Counted from the first letter of the stretch, positions 25,081-35,153 are shown. The stretch: 64,000 bases of DNA from Candidatus Polarisedimenticolaceae bacterium (GCA_036275915.1 DASUCV010000020.1:141374-205373), one strand, 5' to 3'. Numbers and translations: made by a program. Notes: generated by a model from the letters alone, not told the origin.

Positions 25081-26742
25081 ATGGCGTTCCGGTCGGAGAG
25101 GCTCGGCGCACTCGCCGCGTTCCTCGTGGCGGGGACGGTGCTGTTCGCAGGGCTCGGTGCCGTGCCGCTCATGCAGCCCGACGAGGGCCGGAACGCGGAG
25201 GTCGCCCGCGAGATGGCCGCGAGCGGCTCGTGGCTCGTGCCGACGCTCGAAGGCAACCCGTACCTGGACAAGCCGGCGGCCTATTTCGCCGCGGTCGCGG
25301 TGTCGCTCGAGGCACTGGGGACGAATGAGTGGGGCGCGCGGATGCCGTCGGCGCTGTTCGGTCTCGCGATCCTGGCGTGCCTCTACGCGTTCGCGCGGCG
25401 GTTCTACGACGGCGCCACGGCCGCGTTCGTGGTGATCTCCGTGGCGACGATGCCGCTCTTCATCGCGTTCTCGCGGATCGTGATCATGGACATCGCGCTC
25501 GCGCTTTGCACGAGCGTCGCGATCCTGGCGGCGTTCGTCGCCGAGGCCGGAGCGACGCCCGACCGGCGATGGCACCGCGTCAGCGCCGCGGCCGTCGGGG
25601 CCGGGATGCTCGTGAAGGGGCCGGTCGGCGCCCTCGTGCCGGGGCTCGTGCTCATCGCCTTCTTCTGGACGAGCGGCCGTCCGCGGGCGCTGCGGCGCGT
25701 GTTCTCACCGCTGAACTTCGTCATCGTGCTGGGACTGTTCCTTCCCTGGTTCTTCGCGCTCGTGCACGCGCACCCCGAGTTCTTCCACTACGGGGTCGTC
25801 GAGGAGTCGCTCAACCGGTTCTTCACGAAAACCTTCAATCGTGGGCAGCCGTTCTGGTTCTTCGGGCCGGTGTTCATCGCCACCACGATGCCGTGGACGA
25901 TCCTGATGGCGCCCCTCACCGTGCTCGCGTGGCGCGAGCGGAAACGCTTGCAGCCCCCCGACCGGCTCTTCATCCTCTGGACGATCGTCGTGCTCGTCTT
26001 CTTCTCGCTCTCGCGCACCAAGCAGCCCGGGTACATCCTGAGCGGCGTGATCGCGGCGGGGGTGCTGGTGGGGCGAGGGCTCGGGGCCGCGCGCGCGTCA
26101 CGGGCGATCCTGGGTGCCGCCCTTGCGCTTGCGGTCGTGACGCTGCTCGGCGCGCTGGCGCTCACCCTGGTCGCGCGACGTGGCTTCGGCGAGAAGCAGG
26201 CGTGGCTCGACCTCGTGTGGCCGCAGCTCGTCTGCGCGCTCCTCGTCATGGCGCTCCTCGGGCTGCTCGCGTGGCGCAGCCGCCGGCCCGGCTACGCCGC
26301 GGCTTCCTTCGCGACGCTCCAGATCGCGCTCTTCACGGTCGCGTTTCCCGGCGCACGCGCCTACGCGAGCACCCGGTCGGTCAAGTCGCTCGCCGAGGCG
26401 CTTGCGCCACTGCCGCGGACGACCGAGATCGCGGCGTTCGAGAGCTACCCCGCGGGCCTCTCGTTCTACCTCGGCCGGACGCTCACCTTGGTCGACGACG
26501 ACGCCGCGGCGCTCCGCAGCAACTTCGTCACGTACTGGCTGAAGCGGCAGACCACGCCGCCGCCCGCGCTCGTCTCGTCGTCGGCTCGCGGCGCATGGCT
26601 CGCCGCCCGCACGGGCGACCTCGTCGTCGTCGCACCGGACGCCGAGCGTGACCGCCTCGCCGGGTGGCTCGGCGACCGCGCGCCGGTCCATCGGATCGCC
26701 GCGGGATGGTCGGGGGCGTTTCGCCCGGCCGGGGGCCGCTGA
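25081..26742 (+). CDS. ArnT/PMT-family membrane glycosyltransferase (GT83-like)
   Basis: A 553-residue polytopic membrane protein that likely moves a sugar from a polyprenyl-phosphate carrier onto an envelope acceptor. The first periplasmic loop carries PLMQPDEGRNAEVAREM, the diagnostic acidic motif of ArnT-like enzymes, followed by NPYLDKPAAYF. About ten hydrophobic helices run to residue ~400, and a soluble C-terminal domain (TTEIAAFESYPAGLSFYLGR) follows. An in-frame GTG at 25069 is a possible earlier start; neither start has a clear ribosome binding site. The asparagine synthetase gene starts 1 nt after its stop, so the two are probably co-expressed. Confidence 0.87.
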   Translation: MAFRSERLGALAAFLVAGTVLFAGLGAVPLMQPDEGRNAEVAREMAASGSWLVPTLEGNPYLDKPAAYFAAVAVSLEALGTNEWGARMPSALFGLAILACLYAFARRFYDGATAAFVVISVATMPLFIAFSRIVIMDIALALCTSVAILAAFVAEAGATPDRRWHRVSAAAVGAGMLVKGPVGALVPGLVLIAFFWTSGRPRALRRVFSPLNFVIVLGLFLPWFFALVHAHPEFFHYGVVEESLNRFFTKTFNRGQPFWFFGPVFIATTMPWTILMAPLTVLAWRERKRLQPPDRLFILWTIVVLVFFSLSRTKQPGYILSGVIAAGVLVGRGLGAARASRAILGAALALAVVTLLGALALTLVARRGFGEKQAWLDLVWPQLVCALLVMALLGLLAWRSRRPGYAAASFATLQIALFTVAFPGARAYASTRSVKSLAEALAPLPRTTEIAAFESYPAGLSFYLGRTLTLVDDDAAALRSNFVTYWLKRQTTPPPALVSSSARGAWLAARTGDLVVVAPDAERDRLAGWLGDRAPVHRIAAGWSGAFRPAGGR

Positions 26743-26743
26743 G

Positions 26744-28609
26744 ATGTGCGGCATCTGCGGCGTCGTCGGTCTCGCGCCCGGTCCCTTCGAAGCGCGACGG
26801 GAGCGTGCGGCGGCATCGCTTCACCGCCTCCGCCATCGCGGCCCGGACGAGACGCACCTCGCCCCCGCCGGTAGCGGCGCGATCGGCGCGACGCGCCTGG
26901 CGATCCGCGGCCTGCACTCGGGCTCGCAACCGTTCGTCGACGAGCGCACGGGAGTCGTGGTCGCCTGCAACGGCGAGATCGACAACCACCGCGAGCTGCG
27001 CCACTGGCTCACGGGACGCGGGCATTCGATCCCCCAGGAAACCGACGTCGCCGTGATCCCGGCGCTCTACCTCGAGGAAGGCGACGCCTTCGCCGAGCGT
27101 CTCATCGGCGCCTTCGCCGTCGCCGTGTGGGACCCGCGCGCGCCGCGGATCGTCCTCGCGCGGGATCGTGCGGGAGAGAAGCCGCTCTTCTACGTCGTAC
27201 GCGGCGACGAGGTCGCGTTCGCCTCCGAGCTGGCCGGCCTCGCGACCGACGCCGACCTCGATCTCCGCATCGACCCCGGCGCGATCGCCGGCTACATGCG
27301 GCGGGGCTGCTTCGTCGCGCCTCAGACGCCGTTCGTCGGGGTCTCGCGCGTGCGGCCCGGCGAGGTCGTCACGATCGAGCCGGGGCGCGTCGTCACCCGG
27401 AAGTACTGGAATCTTCGTTTCGCCGCCGACCCTGCGGTCGAGACGAGCGAGGAGGCGTTCGATCGCGTCTTCACGACGGCGGTCGCGCGGCAGAGCGACG
27501 TCTCGGTCCCCTGCGGCGTCTTCCTGTCGGGCGGCCTCGACTCGTCGCTCGTCACCGCGGTGGCCCGGAAGGTCCAGCCTCTTCGCCCGCTCCGCGCCTT
27601 CACGATCCGCTTCGCCGAGCAGTCGTACGACGAGGGCGGCGCCGCCGCCGAGGCCGCGAAAGCCCTCGACGTCCCCTGGACCTCGGTCGAGGTGGGCTCC
27701 GCCGACGTCCGTCGCGAGATCGAGCTGCTCGTGTCCGTGTCGGGCGAGCCTCTCGCCGACCCGGCGTGGATCCCGGCGTCGATGCTCTCGCGCCGGGCGG
27801 TCGAGGACGTGCGCCTCGTCATGGTGGGCGAAGGCGCCGACGAGCTGTTCGGCGGCTACCCGACCTACATCGGCGCGCTCCTCGCGAGCCGCTACGGCCG
27901 CCTCCCCGGCGCGATCAAATCGCTCATCGCCTCGGCGGTGAACGGGCTGCCGGTGAGCGACAAGAAGATCACGGTCTCTTACCTCTTGAAGCGCTTCGTC
28001 GAGGGCGATGCGTACTCGGGACTCGCGCGCCATCTCGTCTGGACGTCGCAGATCGCGCCGCATCTCCTGCGGTCGCTCGGCGTCCCGCCCGAGCCGGCGA
28101 TCGGGGACGGAGGCGGCGACATCCTCGACGTCGTCCAGTGCAGCGATTTCGAGACGACGCTCGCCGAGGGGCTGCTCACCAAGGCCGACCGCGCGGGGAT
28201 GGGATGCGCGCTCGAGCTGCGCGCGCCGTTCCTCGACCTCGACGTGCTCCGGTTCGCTTCGGCTCTCCCGGCGACGGACCGCGTGCGTGGGTTCACGACG
28301 AAGGTGTTCTTGAAGCGTTTCGCGCGGCGCTACCTGCCGGTCTCGCTCATCGAGCGGCGGAAGCGCGGCCTGTCGGTCCCGCTCGCGTCGTGGCTGCGCG
28401 GTCCGCTCTACGACTGGACGCGCGAGCGGCTCGCGTCGTCGCGCCTCGAGGCCGTCGGTCTCGACTCCCGCGCCGCAGTCGCCATCCTGGACGAGCACCG
28501 CGCGCGCAAGGCCGACCGCGCCCGCGCGATCTGGACGATCGTCGTGCTCTCCGTTTGGCTCGAGTGGCTCGCCGGAGTGCGCGGAAAGTCAGTCGTCGGT
28601 GGTCAGTAG
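26744..28609 (+). CDS. asnB: Asparagine synthetase (glutamine-hydrolysing), AsnB family
   Basis: A 621-residue enzyme that amidates aspartate or a related carboxylate using glutamine and ATP. The N-terminal class II glutaminase starts MCGICGVVGL, with Cys2 as nucleophile, followed by RGPDETH and CNGEIDNHRELR. The synthetase domain has the PP-loop FLSGGLDSSLVTAV, then EGADELFGGYPTY and a C-terminal ERRKRGLSVPLASWL. The arrangement directly after a glycosyltransferase is typical of AsnB paralogues in polysaccharide loci, so the natural acceptor may not be aspartate. The last seven codons (KSVVGGQ) arise from a GTC-rich intergenic-type repeat. It converges with the gene at 28615, 5 nt away. Confidence 0.93.
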   Translation: MCGICGVVGLAPGPFEARRERAAASLHRLRHRGPDETHLAPAGSGAIGATRLAIRGLHSGSQPFVDERTGVVVACNGEIDNHRELRHWLTGRGHSIPQETDVAVIPALYLEEGDAFAERLIGAFAVAVWDPRAPRIVLARDRAGEKPLFYVVRGDEVAFASELAGLATDADLDLRIDPGAIAGYMRRGCFVAPQTPFVGVSRVRPGEVVTIEPGRVVTRKYWNLRFAADPAVETSEEAFDRVFTTAVARQSDVSVPCGVFLSGGLDSSLVTAVARKVQPLRPLRAFTIRFAEQSYDEGGAAAEAAKALDVPWTSVEVGSADVRREIELLVSVSGEPLADPAWIPASMLSRRAVEDVRLVMVGEGADELFGGYPTYIGALLASRYGRLPGAIKSLIASAVNGLPVSDKKITVSYLLKRFVEGDAYSGLARHLVWTSQIAPHLLRSLGVPPEPAIGDGGGDILDVVQCSDFETTLAEGLLTKADRAGMGCALELRAPFLDLDVLRFASALPATDRVRGFTTKVFLKRFARRYLPVSLIERRKRGLSVPLASWLRGPLYDWTRERLASSRLEAVGLDSRAAVAILDEHRARKADRARAIWTIVVLSVWLEWLAGVRGKSVVGGQ

Positions 28610-28614
28610 TTCCT

Positions 28615-30759
28615 CTACGGCAACCGGTACATCGCGAGCTTCTCACCGTCGGCGGCGAACACCATCTTCTGCGCCAAGTAGAGCTTCACGACGTCGGCCT
28701 TCCCCGCGGAGAGGATGACCTTGCCCGATGCGGTGTCGACGACGTTGACGTTGTTCCCGTAGTGGGTGAACAGGTGCGCCGGGCTCGTCTTCTGGAGAAA
28801 GCCGGTCGTGTGATCCTCGTCGTCCGCGGTGAAGTCGTAGATCTTCTCCTGCTTCTTCACGGCGCCGTCGACGGACCATGCCGGCGCGCACGATCCCGGC
28901 ACCGCTCCGGCCATACCGCTCTTCCCGAGGTAGACGATCTGGTCGCCGACGGAGTACGTGTAGAGGACGGAGCCGACGCCGAGCTTGCTCAGCTTGCACC
29001 CCTTCTCTTTCTTCGCCTTCGCTTGCACGCTGCAGATCGAGTTGTCCTTCGGCATCCCGCCGACGAACTCGTAGTCGTGCGACTCGAAGTCCGTGCAGCT
29101 CCACGACTCCTTGCCGGTCGCCGGGTCGAGGCCGACGAAGCCGTACGGGCTCTCGTCGATGTACACCTCCGGCTCCTCGACGTACGTGCGCTCGAGCGGC
29201 TGCGTCACGATCGTGACGGGGGCCCCGTAGTCGTTGGCGTCGGCATGGATCCCCTGGCGGACGATGATCGAGCCGCCGGAGTTGGCGAGGCCGGACACGA
29301 GCGAGAGATTCTTGCTCTTGCTCGTCCACTTCGCCTTCCCGGTCGAGGCGTCGATCGCGAAGATCTGATCGTTCCCCGCGGCGTAGATCACGCCGTCCCC
29401 TTCCACCGGCGCCGGGTTGGTCGGCACGTACGTGCGGTTCTGCATCATCGTCCGGATGATGCTGAACGAGTTGTGGCCCCAGTACTTCATCACGCGGTAC
29501 GAGTTCGGGAGCCCTTCGTCGAGAGCCCAGCGCTCCTTGCCGTCGTCCCAGTTGTAGAGGCGCGCACCTTTGTCCGACGTGGCGAGGAAGACGCCTTTGG
29601 CCTTGTCGAGGTAGAACGGTCCGTTGACGCGCTCGCCGACGATGTGCCCCATGATCTGGCGGTTGTCGAGGATCTGGCCGTTGTAGGCGTGCCACGCGAC
29701 GGCGCCGCTCTTGAGATTGATGCGGTAGAGGTGCAGCCCGACGTTCGGTGACCTGTCGCCCCCGCGCACCGCCGTGAGCGCCGCCATGTCGTCGCCGTTG
29801 ATCGCGCCGCCCGCGGCCTGCCCGAGGATCGAGCCCTCCGGCGATTGAGCGAAGACCTTTCCTTCCTTCGGGTCGGCGAGCACCGCGCGCCCTCCGAGCG
29901 TGAGCAGCACCGGCTCGTTGCCGTCCTCGCCGCCGGCCTTGAACGCTTCGACGTCCGCTGCCGCCTCCTCGTTCGGGAACGTCTGCGACGCGAGCACCTC
30001 GCCGGTGGCGTTGTTGAGCAAGATGACCTGCTTCGAGAGATACACCAGCAGGAGACGGCCGTAATCGACGACCGCCGTGTTCGCGACGTCCTTCCCGCCG
30101 CGGCGGCGGTTCCCGGTGTCCTTGGCCGACCAGAGCTCCTTCCCGTTCGCGCCGACGTAGACGGTCCGTGACTTGAGGAACATGAGCACGCCGGCGTCCT
30201 GGTCGCCTTCCCGCGCCCAGGTGTCGGGCACCATGTCGTAGTCGAGCGGCTCGCGCGCGCTCCACAGCAGCTTCCCGGGATCGATGTCCCAAACCGAGAC
30301 GCCGCTCTCGAAGGCGAACATCATCGCCTTCGGATTCCCCCGGCGCGGCAAGACGAAGGCGTCGGTCTTGATCCCCTCGCCCGGCGAGGCGTGCCACCGG
30401 TCGGTGCCCGTTGCGATGTCGATGCCGATCAGCTCCTTGCCGTTGCTGTAGACGTACGTCGCATCGCTGACGTGCCCCCACCAGCCCTTCTCCTCGAATC
30501 CGGGCAGCTCACGCTGGTACTTCTGCTTGCCGTCCTCGGTGGAAAGACCGGTGAAGTGCTTTCCATCACGCGCGTACACGACCTTGCCCTCGGCACCGAC
30601 CCCGAGGCGGTTGAGATCGTATTTCCCTTGCGTCGCCCACACGGGCGAAGATGCCGGCGGCTTGTCCGCCGCCGAAGTCTGCGGCACGGCAACGATCGCG
30701 ACCATCGTCCACGTGATCGCAAGTAAACCCGCCACCCCTGAGAACGCCCCACGTCGCAT
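28615..30759 (-). CDS. Exported PQQ-like beta-propeller protein
   Basis: A 714-residue secreted or periplasmic protein. ATG 30759 is chosen because AAGGAG lies 7 nt upstream; the frame extends to 30789 without such a site. The signal peptide (AFSGVAGLLAITWTMVAIVA) is followed by repeated propeller blades: GLSTEDGKQKYQRELPGF, GIDIATGTDRWHASPGEG, AIDASTGKAKWTSKSKNLS and GLDPATGKESWSCTDF. These resemble the PQQ-dehydrogenase and BamB fold, but no catalytic residues for quinone chemistry are evident. A Cys cluster (SCTDF, NSICSV, EKGCKLS) could form disulfides. Function is unknown; a scaffold or binding role is likely. Confidence 0.85.
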   Translation of the reverse strand: MRRGAFSGVAGLLAITWTMVAIVAVPQTSAADKPPASSPVWATQGKYDLNRLGVGAEGKVVYARDGKHFTGLSTEDGKQKYQRELPGFEEKGWWGHVSDATYVYSNGKELIGIDIATGTDRWHASPGEGIKTDAFVLPRRGNPKAMMFAFESGVSVWDIDPGKLLWSAREPLDYDMVPDTWAREGDQDAGVLMFLKSRTVYVGANGKELWSAKDTGNRRRGGKDVANTAVVDYGRLLLVYLSKQVILLNNATGEVLASQTFPNEEAAADVEAFKAGGEDGNEPVLLTLGGRAVLADPKEGKVFAQSPEGSILGQAAGGAINGDDMAALTAVRGGDRSPNVGLHLYRINLKSGAVAWHAYNGQILDNRQIMGHIVGERVNGPFYLDKAKGVFLATSDKGARLYNWDDGKERWALDEGLPNSYRVMKYWGHNSFSIIRTMMQNRTYVPTNPAPVEGDGVIYAAGNDQIFAIDASTGKAKWTSKSKNLSLVSGLANSGGSIIVRQGIHADANDYGAPVTIVTQPLERTYVEEPEVYIDESPYGFVGLDPATGKESWSCTDFESHDYEFVGGMPKDNSICSVQAKAKKEKGCKLSKLGVGSVLYTYSVGDQIVYLGKSGMAGAVPGSCAPAWSVDGAVKKQEKIYDFTADDEDHTTGFLQKTSPAHLFTHYGNNVNVVDTASGKVILSAGKADVVKLYLAQKMVFAADGEKLAMYRLP

Positions 30760-30913
30760 GATCGTGCTCCTTCGCAAACCGGCCCCCACTTCGCGCGGGA
30801 GCCGCCGGCGAAAGTACGAATTGCAAGGGCAATGCCGTGCGCGCGCGATCGATTGGCGCGGGATCGCCAGTCGCGACTGCCAGGGGACGCTCTCGATTCG
30901 TGGAGCGATCTCT

Positions 30914-32233
30914 CTAGTGGAAGAGATGCTCGTAGCGGCCGGGCTGATTCTCCGTCCACGGATGGTAGTCGTTGCAGAAGTCGATGCGCTCGCCGAGGAG
31001 CGGGTGGTCGGCGCGCCAGAGCTTGTAGAGGAGGCTGCGGCGCGGCACGCTCAGGTTCTCCTCCTGGAGGCGGACGAACGCCGTCGCGCAGGCGTGGTTG
31101 TTCTGCGTGATCTCGAGACCGAAACGGTCCGCTTCGTGCTCCTGCCAGCGCGAGTAGCCCGCGCCGACCGGCGTGATGACGAACGAGATCACCCCGACGA
31201 GGATCATGACGAGAGGCAGGGACGCGATGTCCGAGAGCTCCGAGAAGCGGAAGCGGTCGTGCCAGCGCGCGATGAGCCCCGCTTGCAGCCGGTAGGCGGC
31301 GTAGAGCGTGACGAGGATCAGGACGGAGAAGAAGAGGATCGACTTCCAGACGTGGCCGAGCACGTAATGACCCATCTCGTGTCCCATGACGAACAGGAGC
31401 TGGTCGGGTGCCAGCTTCTTGATCGTCGTGTCCCACAGCACGATCCGCTTCGAGCTGCCGAGGCCGGTGACGTACGCGTTCACGGTGTTCGTGTCGGTGC
31501 TCTTGTCGACCTCGAACACGCGGGCGCCCTCGATCCCCGCGCGGCTCGCGAGGTTCAGGATCTGCTGCTCGAGCGCCTTGTCGTGCATCGGCCCGAATTT
31601 GTTGAAGAGCGGCTCGACCGCGATCGGCTCGACGAGGAGGATGAAGATCGCGATCGGGATCGCGATGAGGCTGTCCCACAGCCACCAGCGGCGCGGGCTC
31701 TTCTTGACGATGAGGTACGGGATCCACAGGAACATCGCGCCGAAGACCACGCCGACGGCGATCCCCTTGATCTCGTCGCCGATCCACTTCGAGAACGCCT
31801 GGTCGGAGAGGCCGTACGCGTGCGGGCGCACGAAGCCGGTGTAGTAGGAGAGCGGAAGGTCGATGAGAAACGTGATGCCCAGGAAAAGGACGAAGTAGAC
31901 GAGGATCGTGAAGTACCACTTCTTTCCGATCCGCCCCGCGGCATCGCGCAGTCGCGCGGAGAACCCCGTGAACAGGATCACGCCGGGGACGAGGAGTCCC
32001 CAGATCTGATCGAACCCCCACAACCAGTTTCCGCTGCGCGCGTACTCCCGCGCCTTCTCGGACGGCTCGGGGACGGCGACCGGACCCGTGGCGTGCGCGT
32101 CGTCACGTTTCTCGTCGGACGCCTGGTTCGCGATCCCGTGCGGCGCGGTTTCGGGAGCGGGCGGCGGCGCCGCGGCGACGAGGGTCCCCACGAACACGAG
32201 CAGAAGGCCGATCAGGACGATGCGTCTCGTCAT
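30914..32233 (-). CDS. M48-family zinc metalloprotease, Ste24-like
   Basis: A 439-residue membrane protease starting at ATG 32233 (MTRRIVLIGLLLVFVGTLVAA); the frame extends to 32551 but that part belongs to the upstream gene's region. Several membrane helices lie between residues ~65 and 200. The zinc site is FVMGHEMGHYVLGH (HExxH), with the third ligand in QEHEADRFGLE. The block NTVNAYVTGLGSSKRIVLWD is typical of Ste24/CAAX protease 1. Family members act in membrane-protein quality control. Its start overlaps the stop of the BON gene by four bases (ATGA), so the two proteins are made together. Confidence 0.92.
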   Translation of the reverse strand: MTRRIVLIGLLLVFVGTLVAAAPPPAPETAPHGIANQASDEKRDDAHATGPVAVPEPSEKAREYARSGNWLWGFDQIWGLLVPGVILFTGFSARLRDAAGRIGKKWYFTILVYFVLFLGITFLIDLPLSYYTGFVRPHAYGLSDQAFSKWIGDEIKGIAVGVVFGAMFLWIPYLIVKKSPRRWWLWDSLIAIPIAIFILLVEPIAVEPLFNKFGPMHDKALEQQILNLASRAGIEGARVFEVDKSTDTNTVNAYVTGLGSSKRIVLWDTTIKKLAPDQLLFVMGHEMGHYVLGHVWKSILFFSVLILVTLYAAYRLQAGLIARWHDRFRFSELSDIASLPLVMILVGVISFVITPVGAGYSRWQEHEADRFGLEITQNNHACATAFVRLQEENLSVPRRSLLYKLWRADHPLLGERIDFCNDYHPWTENQPGRYEHLFH

Positions 32234-32955
32234 GGATGGATCACCTCGATCGTCGTTCCCGATTTCAGCTCGAGCTGGTTGTCGACGCGGCGGACCCCGT
32301 TGATCCCCCACGCGTGCTTCTCGGCGGTGACGCGGTCGACGAAACGCGGGACGCGGCCGACGAGCGATACGGTTCCCTCGTGGACGGCGGCCTCGACCTT
32401 TCCGGGGAACGGCGGCTTGACCCGCGGACCGAAGATCGCGTCGAGGACCTTCTGGATCCGGTCGTCCGGCGTGTCCGGCGTGTCGAGCTTGTCGACGACC
32501 TCGATGACCCCTTCGATCGCGCCGCAGAGCGTGCGCAGCTCGCCGCGCCACGACGCGTTCTTGATCTTCCCCGTCAGGGTGACGACACCGTCCGTGACCG
32601 ACGCCTTCGGCCCGGTCGAGGCGAACTTGGGGATCGCGAGCACCTGCCGCTCGATCCGCTTCGCGACTTCCTCGTCGCCCGGGCCCGGAAACTCGAGCCG
32701 GAGCTGCGAGCGGTCGACGTCGCGGACACCCTTGATCTTGGAGGCGAGCAGGACCACCTCGTCGGCCTGGTCGAGATCGTGCACCGGTCCCTGCGGCTTC
32801 ACGACACCGTCGTCGACGTCGATCTTCAGGTGGAGGTTGGCGGTCCCCGCCGTGCCGCGGATCGAGGTCTCGACGTTGCTCCTGATCGTCATGTCGTCGA
32901 GGGTGCCGGCACGAGCCGTGCCGGCGACGAGGAGCAGGAGGATCGGAAGCCGCAC
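32230..32955 (-). CDS. Exported protein with three BON-like domains
   Basis: A 241-residue protein starting at GTG 32955, which gives a compact signal peptide (VRLPILLLLVAGTARAG). Three successive BON-type modules are visible: one with DLHLKIDVDDGVVKPQGP-like strands ending VRDVDRSQLRLEF, one with KASVTDGVVTLTGKIKNAS, and one with VEAAVHEGTVSLVGRVP and ending GVRRVDNQLEL. BON domains bind phospholipid or outer-membrane components, as in OsmY. Its stop codon overlaps the start of the M48 protease gene, which suggests joint envelope work. The gene is divergent from the DUF423 gene, with only 24 nt between the starts. Confidence 0.8.
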   Translation of the reverse strand: MRLPILLLLVAGTARAGTLDDMTIRSNVETSIRGTAGTANLHLKIDVDDGVVKPQGPVHDLDQADEVVLLASKIKGVRDVDRSQLRLEFPGPGDEEVAKRIERQVLAIPKFASTGPKASVTDGVVTLTGKIKNASWRGELRTLCGAIEGVIEVVDKLDTPDTPDDRIQKVLDAIFGPRVKPPFPGKVEAAVHEGTVSLVGRVPRFVDRVTAEKHAWGINGVRRVDNQLELKSGTTIEVIHP

Positions 32956-32979
32956 GGCACGATCATAATGGAGGTCGCG

Positions 32980-33354
32980 ATGACGGAACGTTGGTTTGCC
33001 CTCGGCGGGTGGCTCGGTGCTCTGGGCGTCGTGCTCGGCGCCTTCGGCGCGCACGGCCTGAAATCACGCGTCGATGCCGAGATGCTCGCCGTCTGGGAGA
33101 CCGCCTCGCGCTACCACCTCGTGCACGCGCTTGCGCTCCTCGCGACCGGGTGGGCGGCATCGCGCTGGCCCGGCGTCTGGACGTCGGCCGCCGGGTGGCT
33201 CTTCGTTTCGGGGATCGCGATCTTCTCGGGGAGCCTCTACGCGCTCGCGCTCTCGGGCGTCCGCGCCCTCGGCGCGATCACGCCGATCGGGGGGCTCTGC
33301 CTGATCGCGGGGTGGGTGTGCTTGGGGATGGCGGCCTGGCGGGGAAGTCGATAG
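32980..33354 (+). CDS. DUF423 family membrane protein
   Basis: A 124-residue integral membrane protein with four helices. ATG 32980 is preferred because GGAGG lies 5 nt upstream; the ATG at 32968 overlaps that sequence. The family signature is clear: LGAFGAHGLKSRV near the N-terminus, YHLVHALALLATGW, SGIAIFSGSLYALAL and ITPIGGLCLIAGWVCL at the end. The family (YwdK/YgdD) has no established function. The stop runs into the palindromic repeat at 33353. Confidence 0.9.
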   Translation: MTERWFALGGWLGALGVVLGAFGAHGLKSRVDAEMLAVWETASRYHLVHALALLATGWAASRWPGVWTSAAGWLFVSGIAIFSGSLYALALSGVRALGAITPIGGLCLIAGWVCLGMAAWRGSR

Positions 33355-33420
33355 TTCACAGTCGACAGTCAACAGTTCACAGTAGTTCGTACCGTCAACT
33401 GTCGACTGTCAACTGTTGAC
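33353..33420. repeat. GTC-rich palindromic intergenic repeat, locus 2
   Basis: Short words such as GTCGACAGTCAACAG and GTCGACTGTCAACTG occur in direct and inverted orientation on either side of AGTAGTTCGTACC. It fills the whole spacer between the convergent DUF423 and rpoD genes and could fold into an imperfect hairpin. Related words occur near 28587, 45701 and 52412. Confidence 0.7.
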
Positions 33421-33425
33421 CTTCT

Positions 33426-35153
33426 CTAAGGTGCTCCTGCCTTCTCCAGGAACACCCTCAGCACTTTGCTTCGCGACGGATGACGCAGCTTCCGGAGCGC
33501 CTTCGATTCGATCTGGCGGATCCGCTCGCGCGTCACCGTGAACGATTGCCCGACTTCTTCCAGCGTGTGCTCGCTACCGTCTCCGACGCCGAACCGCATC
33601 TTAAGAACCTTTTCTTCTCTCGGCGTCAGTGTCTTCAGGACCGTCTGAGTCTGAGACCTCAGGTCCAGTTGAATCGCCGCTTCGACCGGGGAGACGGCGC
33701 TCCGGTCTTCGATAAAATCCTTTAAATGGCTGTCCTCCTCCTCCCCGATGGGTGTCTCGAGGGAGATCGGCTCCTGCGCGATCTTGAGGACCTTGCGCAC
33801 CTTGGCGACCGGGATGCCCATCTTCTTCGCGATCTCTTCGGGCGACGGCTCCCGGCCGTACTCCTGGACGAGGCTGCGTGACGTGCGGATAAGCTTGTTG
33901 ATCGTCTCGATCATGTGGACCGGGATGCGGATCGTGCGCGCCTGATCGGCGATGGCACGGGTGATCGCCTGCCGGATCCACCACGTCGCGTAAGTCGAGA
34001 ACTTGTAGCCGCGGCGGTACTCGAACTTATCGACCGCCTTCATGAGGCCGATGTTTCCCTCCTGGATCAGGTCGAGAAACTGCAGGCCGCGATTGGTGTA
34101 CTTCTTGGCGATCGAAACGACGAGCCTCAGGTTCGCCTCGATGAGCTCGCTCTTGGCCCGCTTCGCCTCGCGCAGGCCGCGCGCGACCGCCATGCCGAGC
34201 TGATGGATCTCGGCCTTGCCGGTCATCATCTCGGTCTCGATCGACTTGATGTCTCCCCGCAGGCCTTCGATCTTCCTCAATACCTCGCGCTTGAGCGCGG
34301 GGTCGCGGAACGATTTCACCTTCTCTTTCAGGTCCTGAATGCTGCGCTCGTGGCGCTTGACCTTGTGGTCGGCGTCGCGGACGGTCTTCGCGAGGTTGTC
34401 GGTCTGCGACGGCACGAGGTTCAGCTCGCGGAGCTCGAGGGCCACGCGGATCTGCTGGCGCATCGCCTTGTAGCGGGCGGTGCGCCAGGCTCGGCCGCCC
34501 GGCTTCAGCTTCTCCATCTTCTTCGTGGCGACGTCGAGGAGTGACAGCTTCTTCGCGAGACGCTGGATGACGAGCTTGGCTCGCTCGAGCTTCTTCGCCG
34601 ATTTGTCTTCCTCTTCCTCGCCGCCCGCGAAGACGTTCGCCGAGATCTGGCCCCGCTTGATCCGGTCGCCGATCTGGCGGATCTCGTCGTGCACCCAGGG
34701 GCTGCGCGCCAGCGCGTTCATGACGCGACGCTCGCCCCGCTCGATGCGCCGCGCGATGCGCACCTCGCCTTCGCGCGTCAAGAGCGGGACGGTCCCCATC
34801 TCGCGCAGGTACATGCGGACGGGGTCATTGGTTTTTTCGAGGGGGCTCGGGATCGGTCCTTCCTTGCCCTCCTCTTCCTTTTCTTCCTTGACCACTTCCT
34901 TGGCCGAAGGCGCCGGACCACCCGGGCCGAGCTGCTCGCGGGCATCCGCGTCGACCACGGTGATCCCGTGAGCCTCGAGGAGGGAGAAGACCTCCTCGAT
35001 CTCGTCGGGCGAGGCGGAGATCTCGTCGGGGAGCGATTCGTTGATCTCGTCGTACGCGAGGAAGCCGCGTTCCTTGCCCAGGGCCAGGAGCTGGCGGACC
35101 TCGTCGTACTTGGCCTCGACGCCCGAGAGCTGTTCTCGCTTCTTCTTGCTCAT
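33426..35153 (-). CDS. rpoD: RNA polymerase primary sigma factor RpoD (sigma-70)
   Basis: A 575-residue housekeeping sigma factor. ATG 35153 ([11 protein letters not shown]) is chosen over longer frames. Region 1.1 (about residues 15-75, [20 protein letters not shown]) is followed by an acidic Glu/Lys stretch and region 1.2 ([20 protein letters not shown]). A non-conserved insert spans about 150-300. Region 2 holds [12 protein letters not shown] and [15 protein letters not shown]. Region 3 begins [10 protein letters not shown]. Region 4 ends [18 protein letters not shown]. The gene follows dnaG by 11 nt in the rpsU-dnaG-rpoD operon, which links initiation of translation, replication and transcription. 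Confidence 0.98.
   Translation of the reverse strand: MSKKKREQLSGVEAKYDEVRQLLALGKERGFLAYDEINESLPDEISASPDEIEEVFSLLEAHGITVVDADAREQLGPGGPAPSAKEVVKEEKEEEGKEGPIPSPLEKTNDPVRMYLREMGTVPLLTREGEVRIARRIERGERRVMNALARSPWVHDEIRQIGDRIKRGQISANVFAGGEEEEDKSAKKLERAKLVIQRLAKKLSLLDVATKKMEKLKPGGRAWRTARYKAMRQQIRVALELRELNLVPSQTDNLAKTVRDADHKVKRHERSIQDLKEKVKSFRDPALKREVLRKIEGLRGDIKSIETEMMTGKAEIHQLGMAVARGLREAKRAKSELIEANLRLVVSIAKKYTNRGLQFLDLIQEGNIGLMKAVDKFEYRRGYKFSTYATWWIRQAITRAIADQARTIRIPVHMIETINKLIRTSRSLVQEYGREPSPEEIAKKMGIPVAKVRKVLKIAQEPISLETPIGEEEDSHLKDFIEDRSAVSPVEAAIQLDLRSQTQTVLKTLTPREEKVLKMRFGVGDGSEHTLEEVGQSFTVTRERIRQIESKALRKLRHPSRSKVLRVFLEKAGAP

Noticed and set aside
23887..25575. 562-residue minus-strand ORF across the AAA+ gene
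   Set aside because: It runs antisense through the AAA+ gene and the terminator, and has no recognisable motif.
26528..28498. 656-residue minus-strand ORF
   Set aside because: Antisense to asnB, with the usual Arg-rich shadow composition.
33353..33420. CRISPR array
   Set aside because: The repeated words are short, unequal and inverted, with no uniform spacers and no cas gene in the window.
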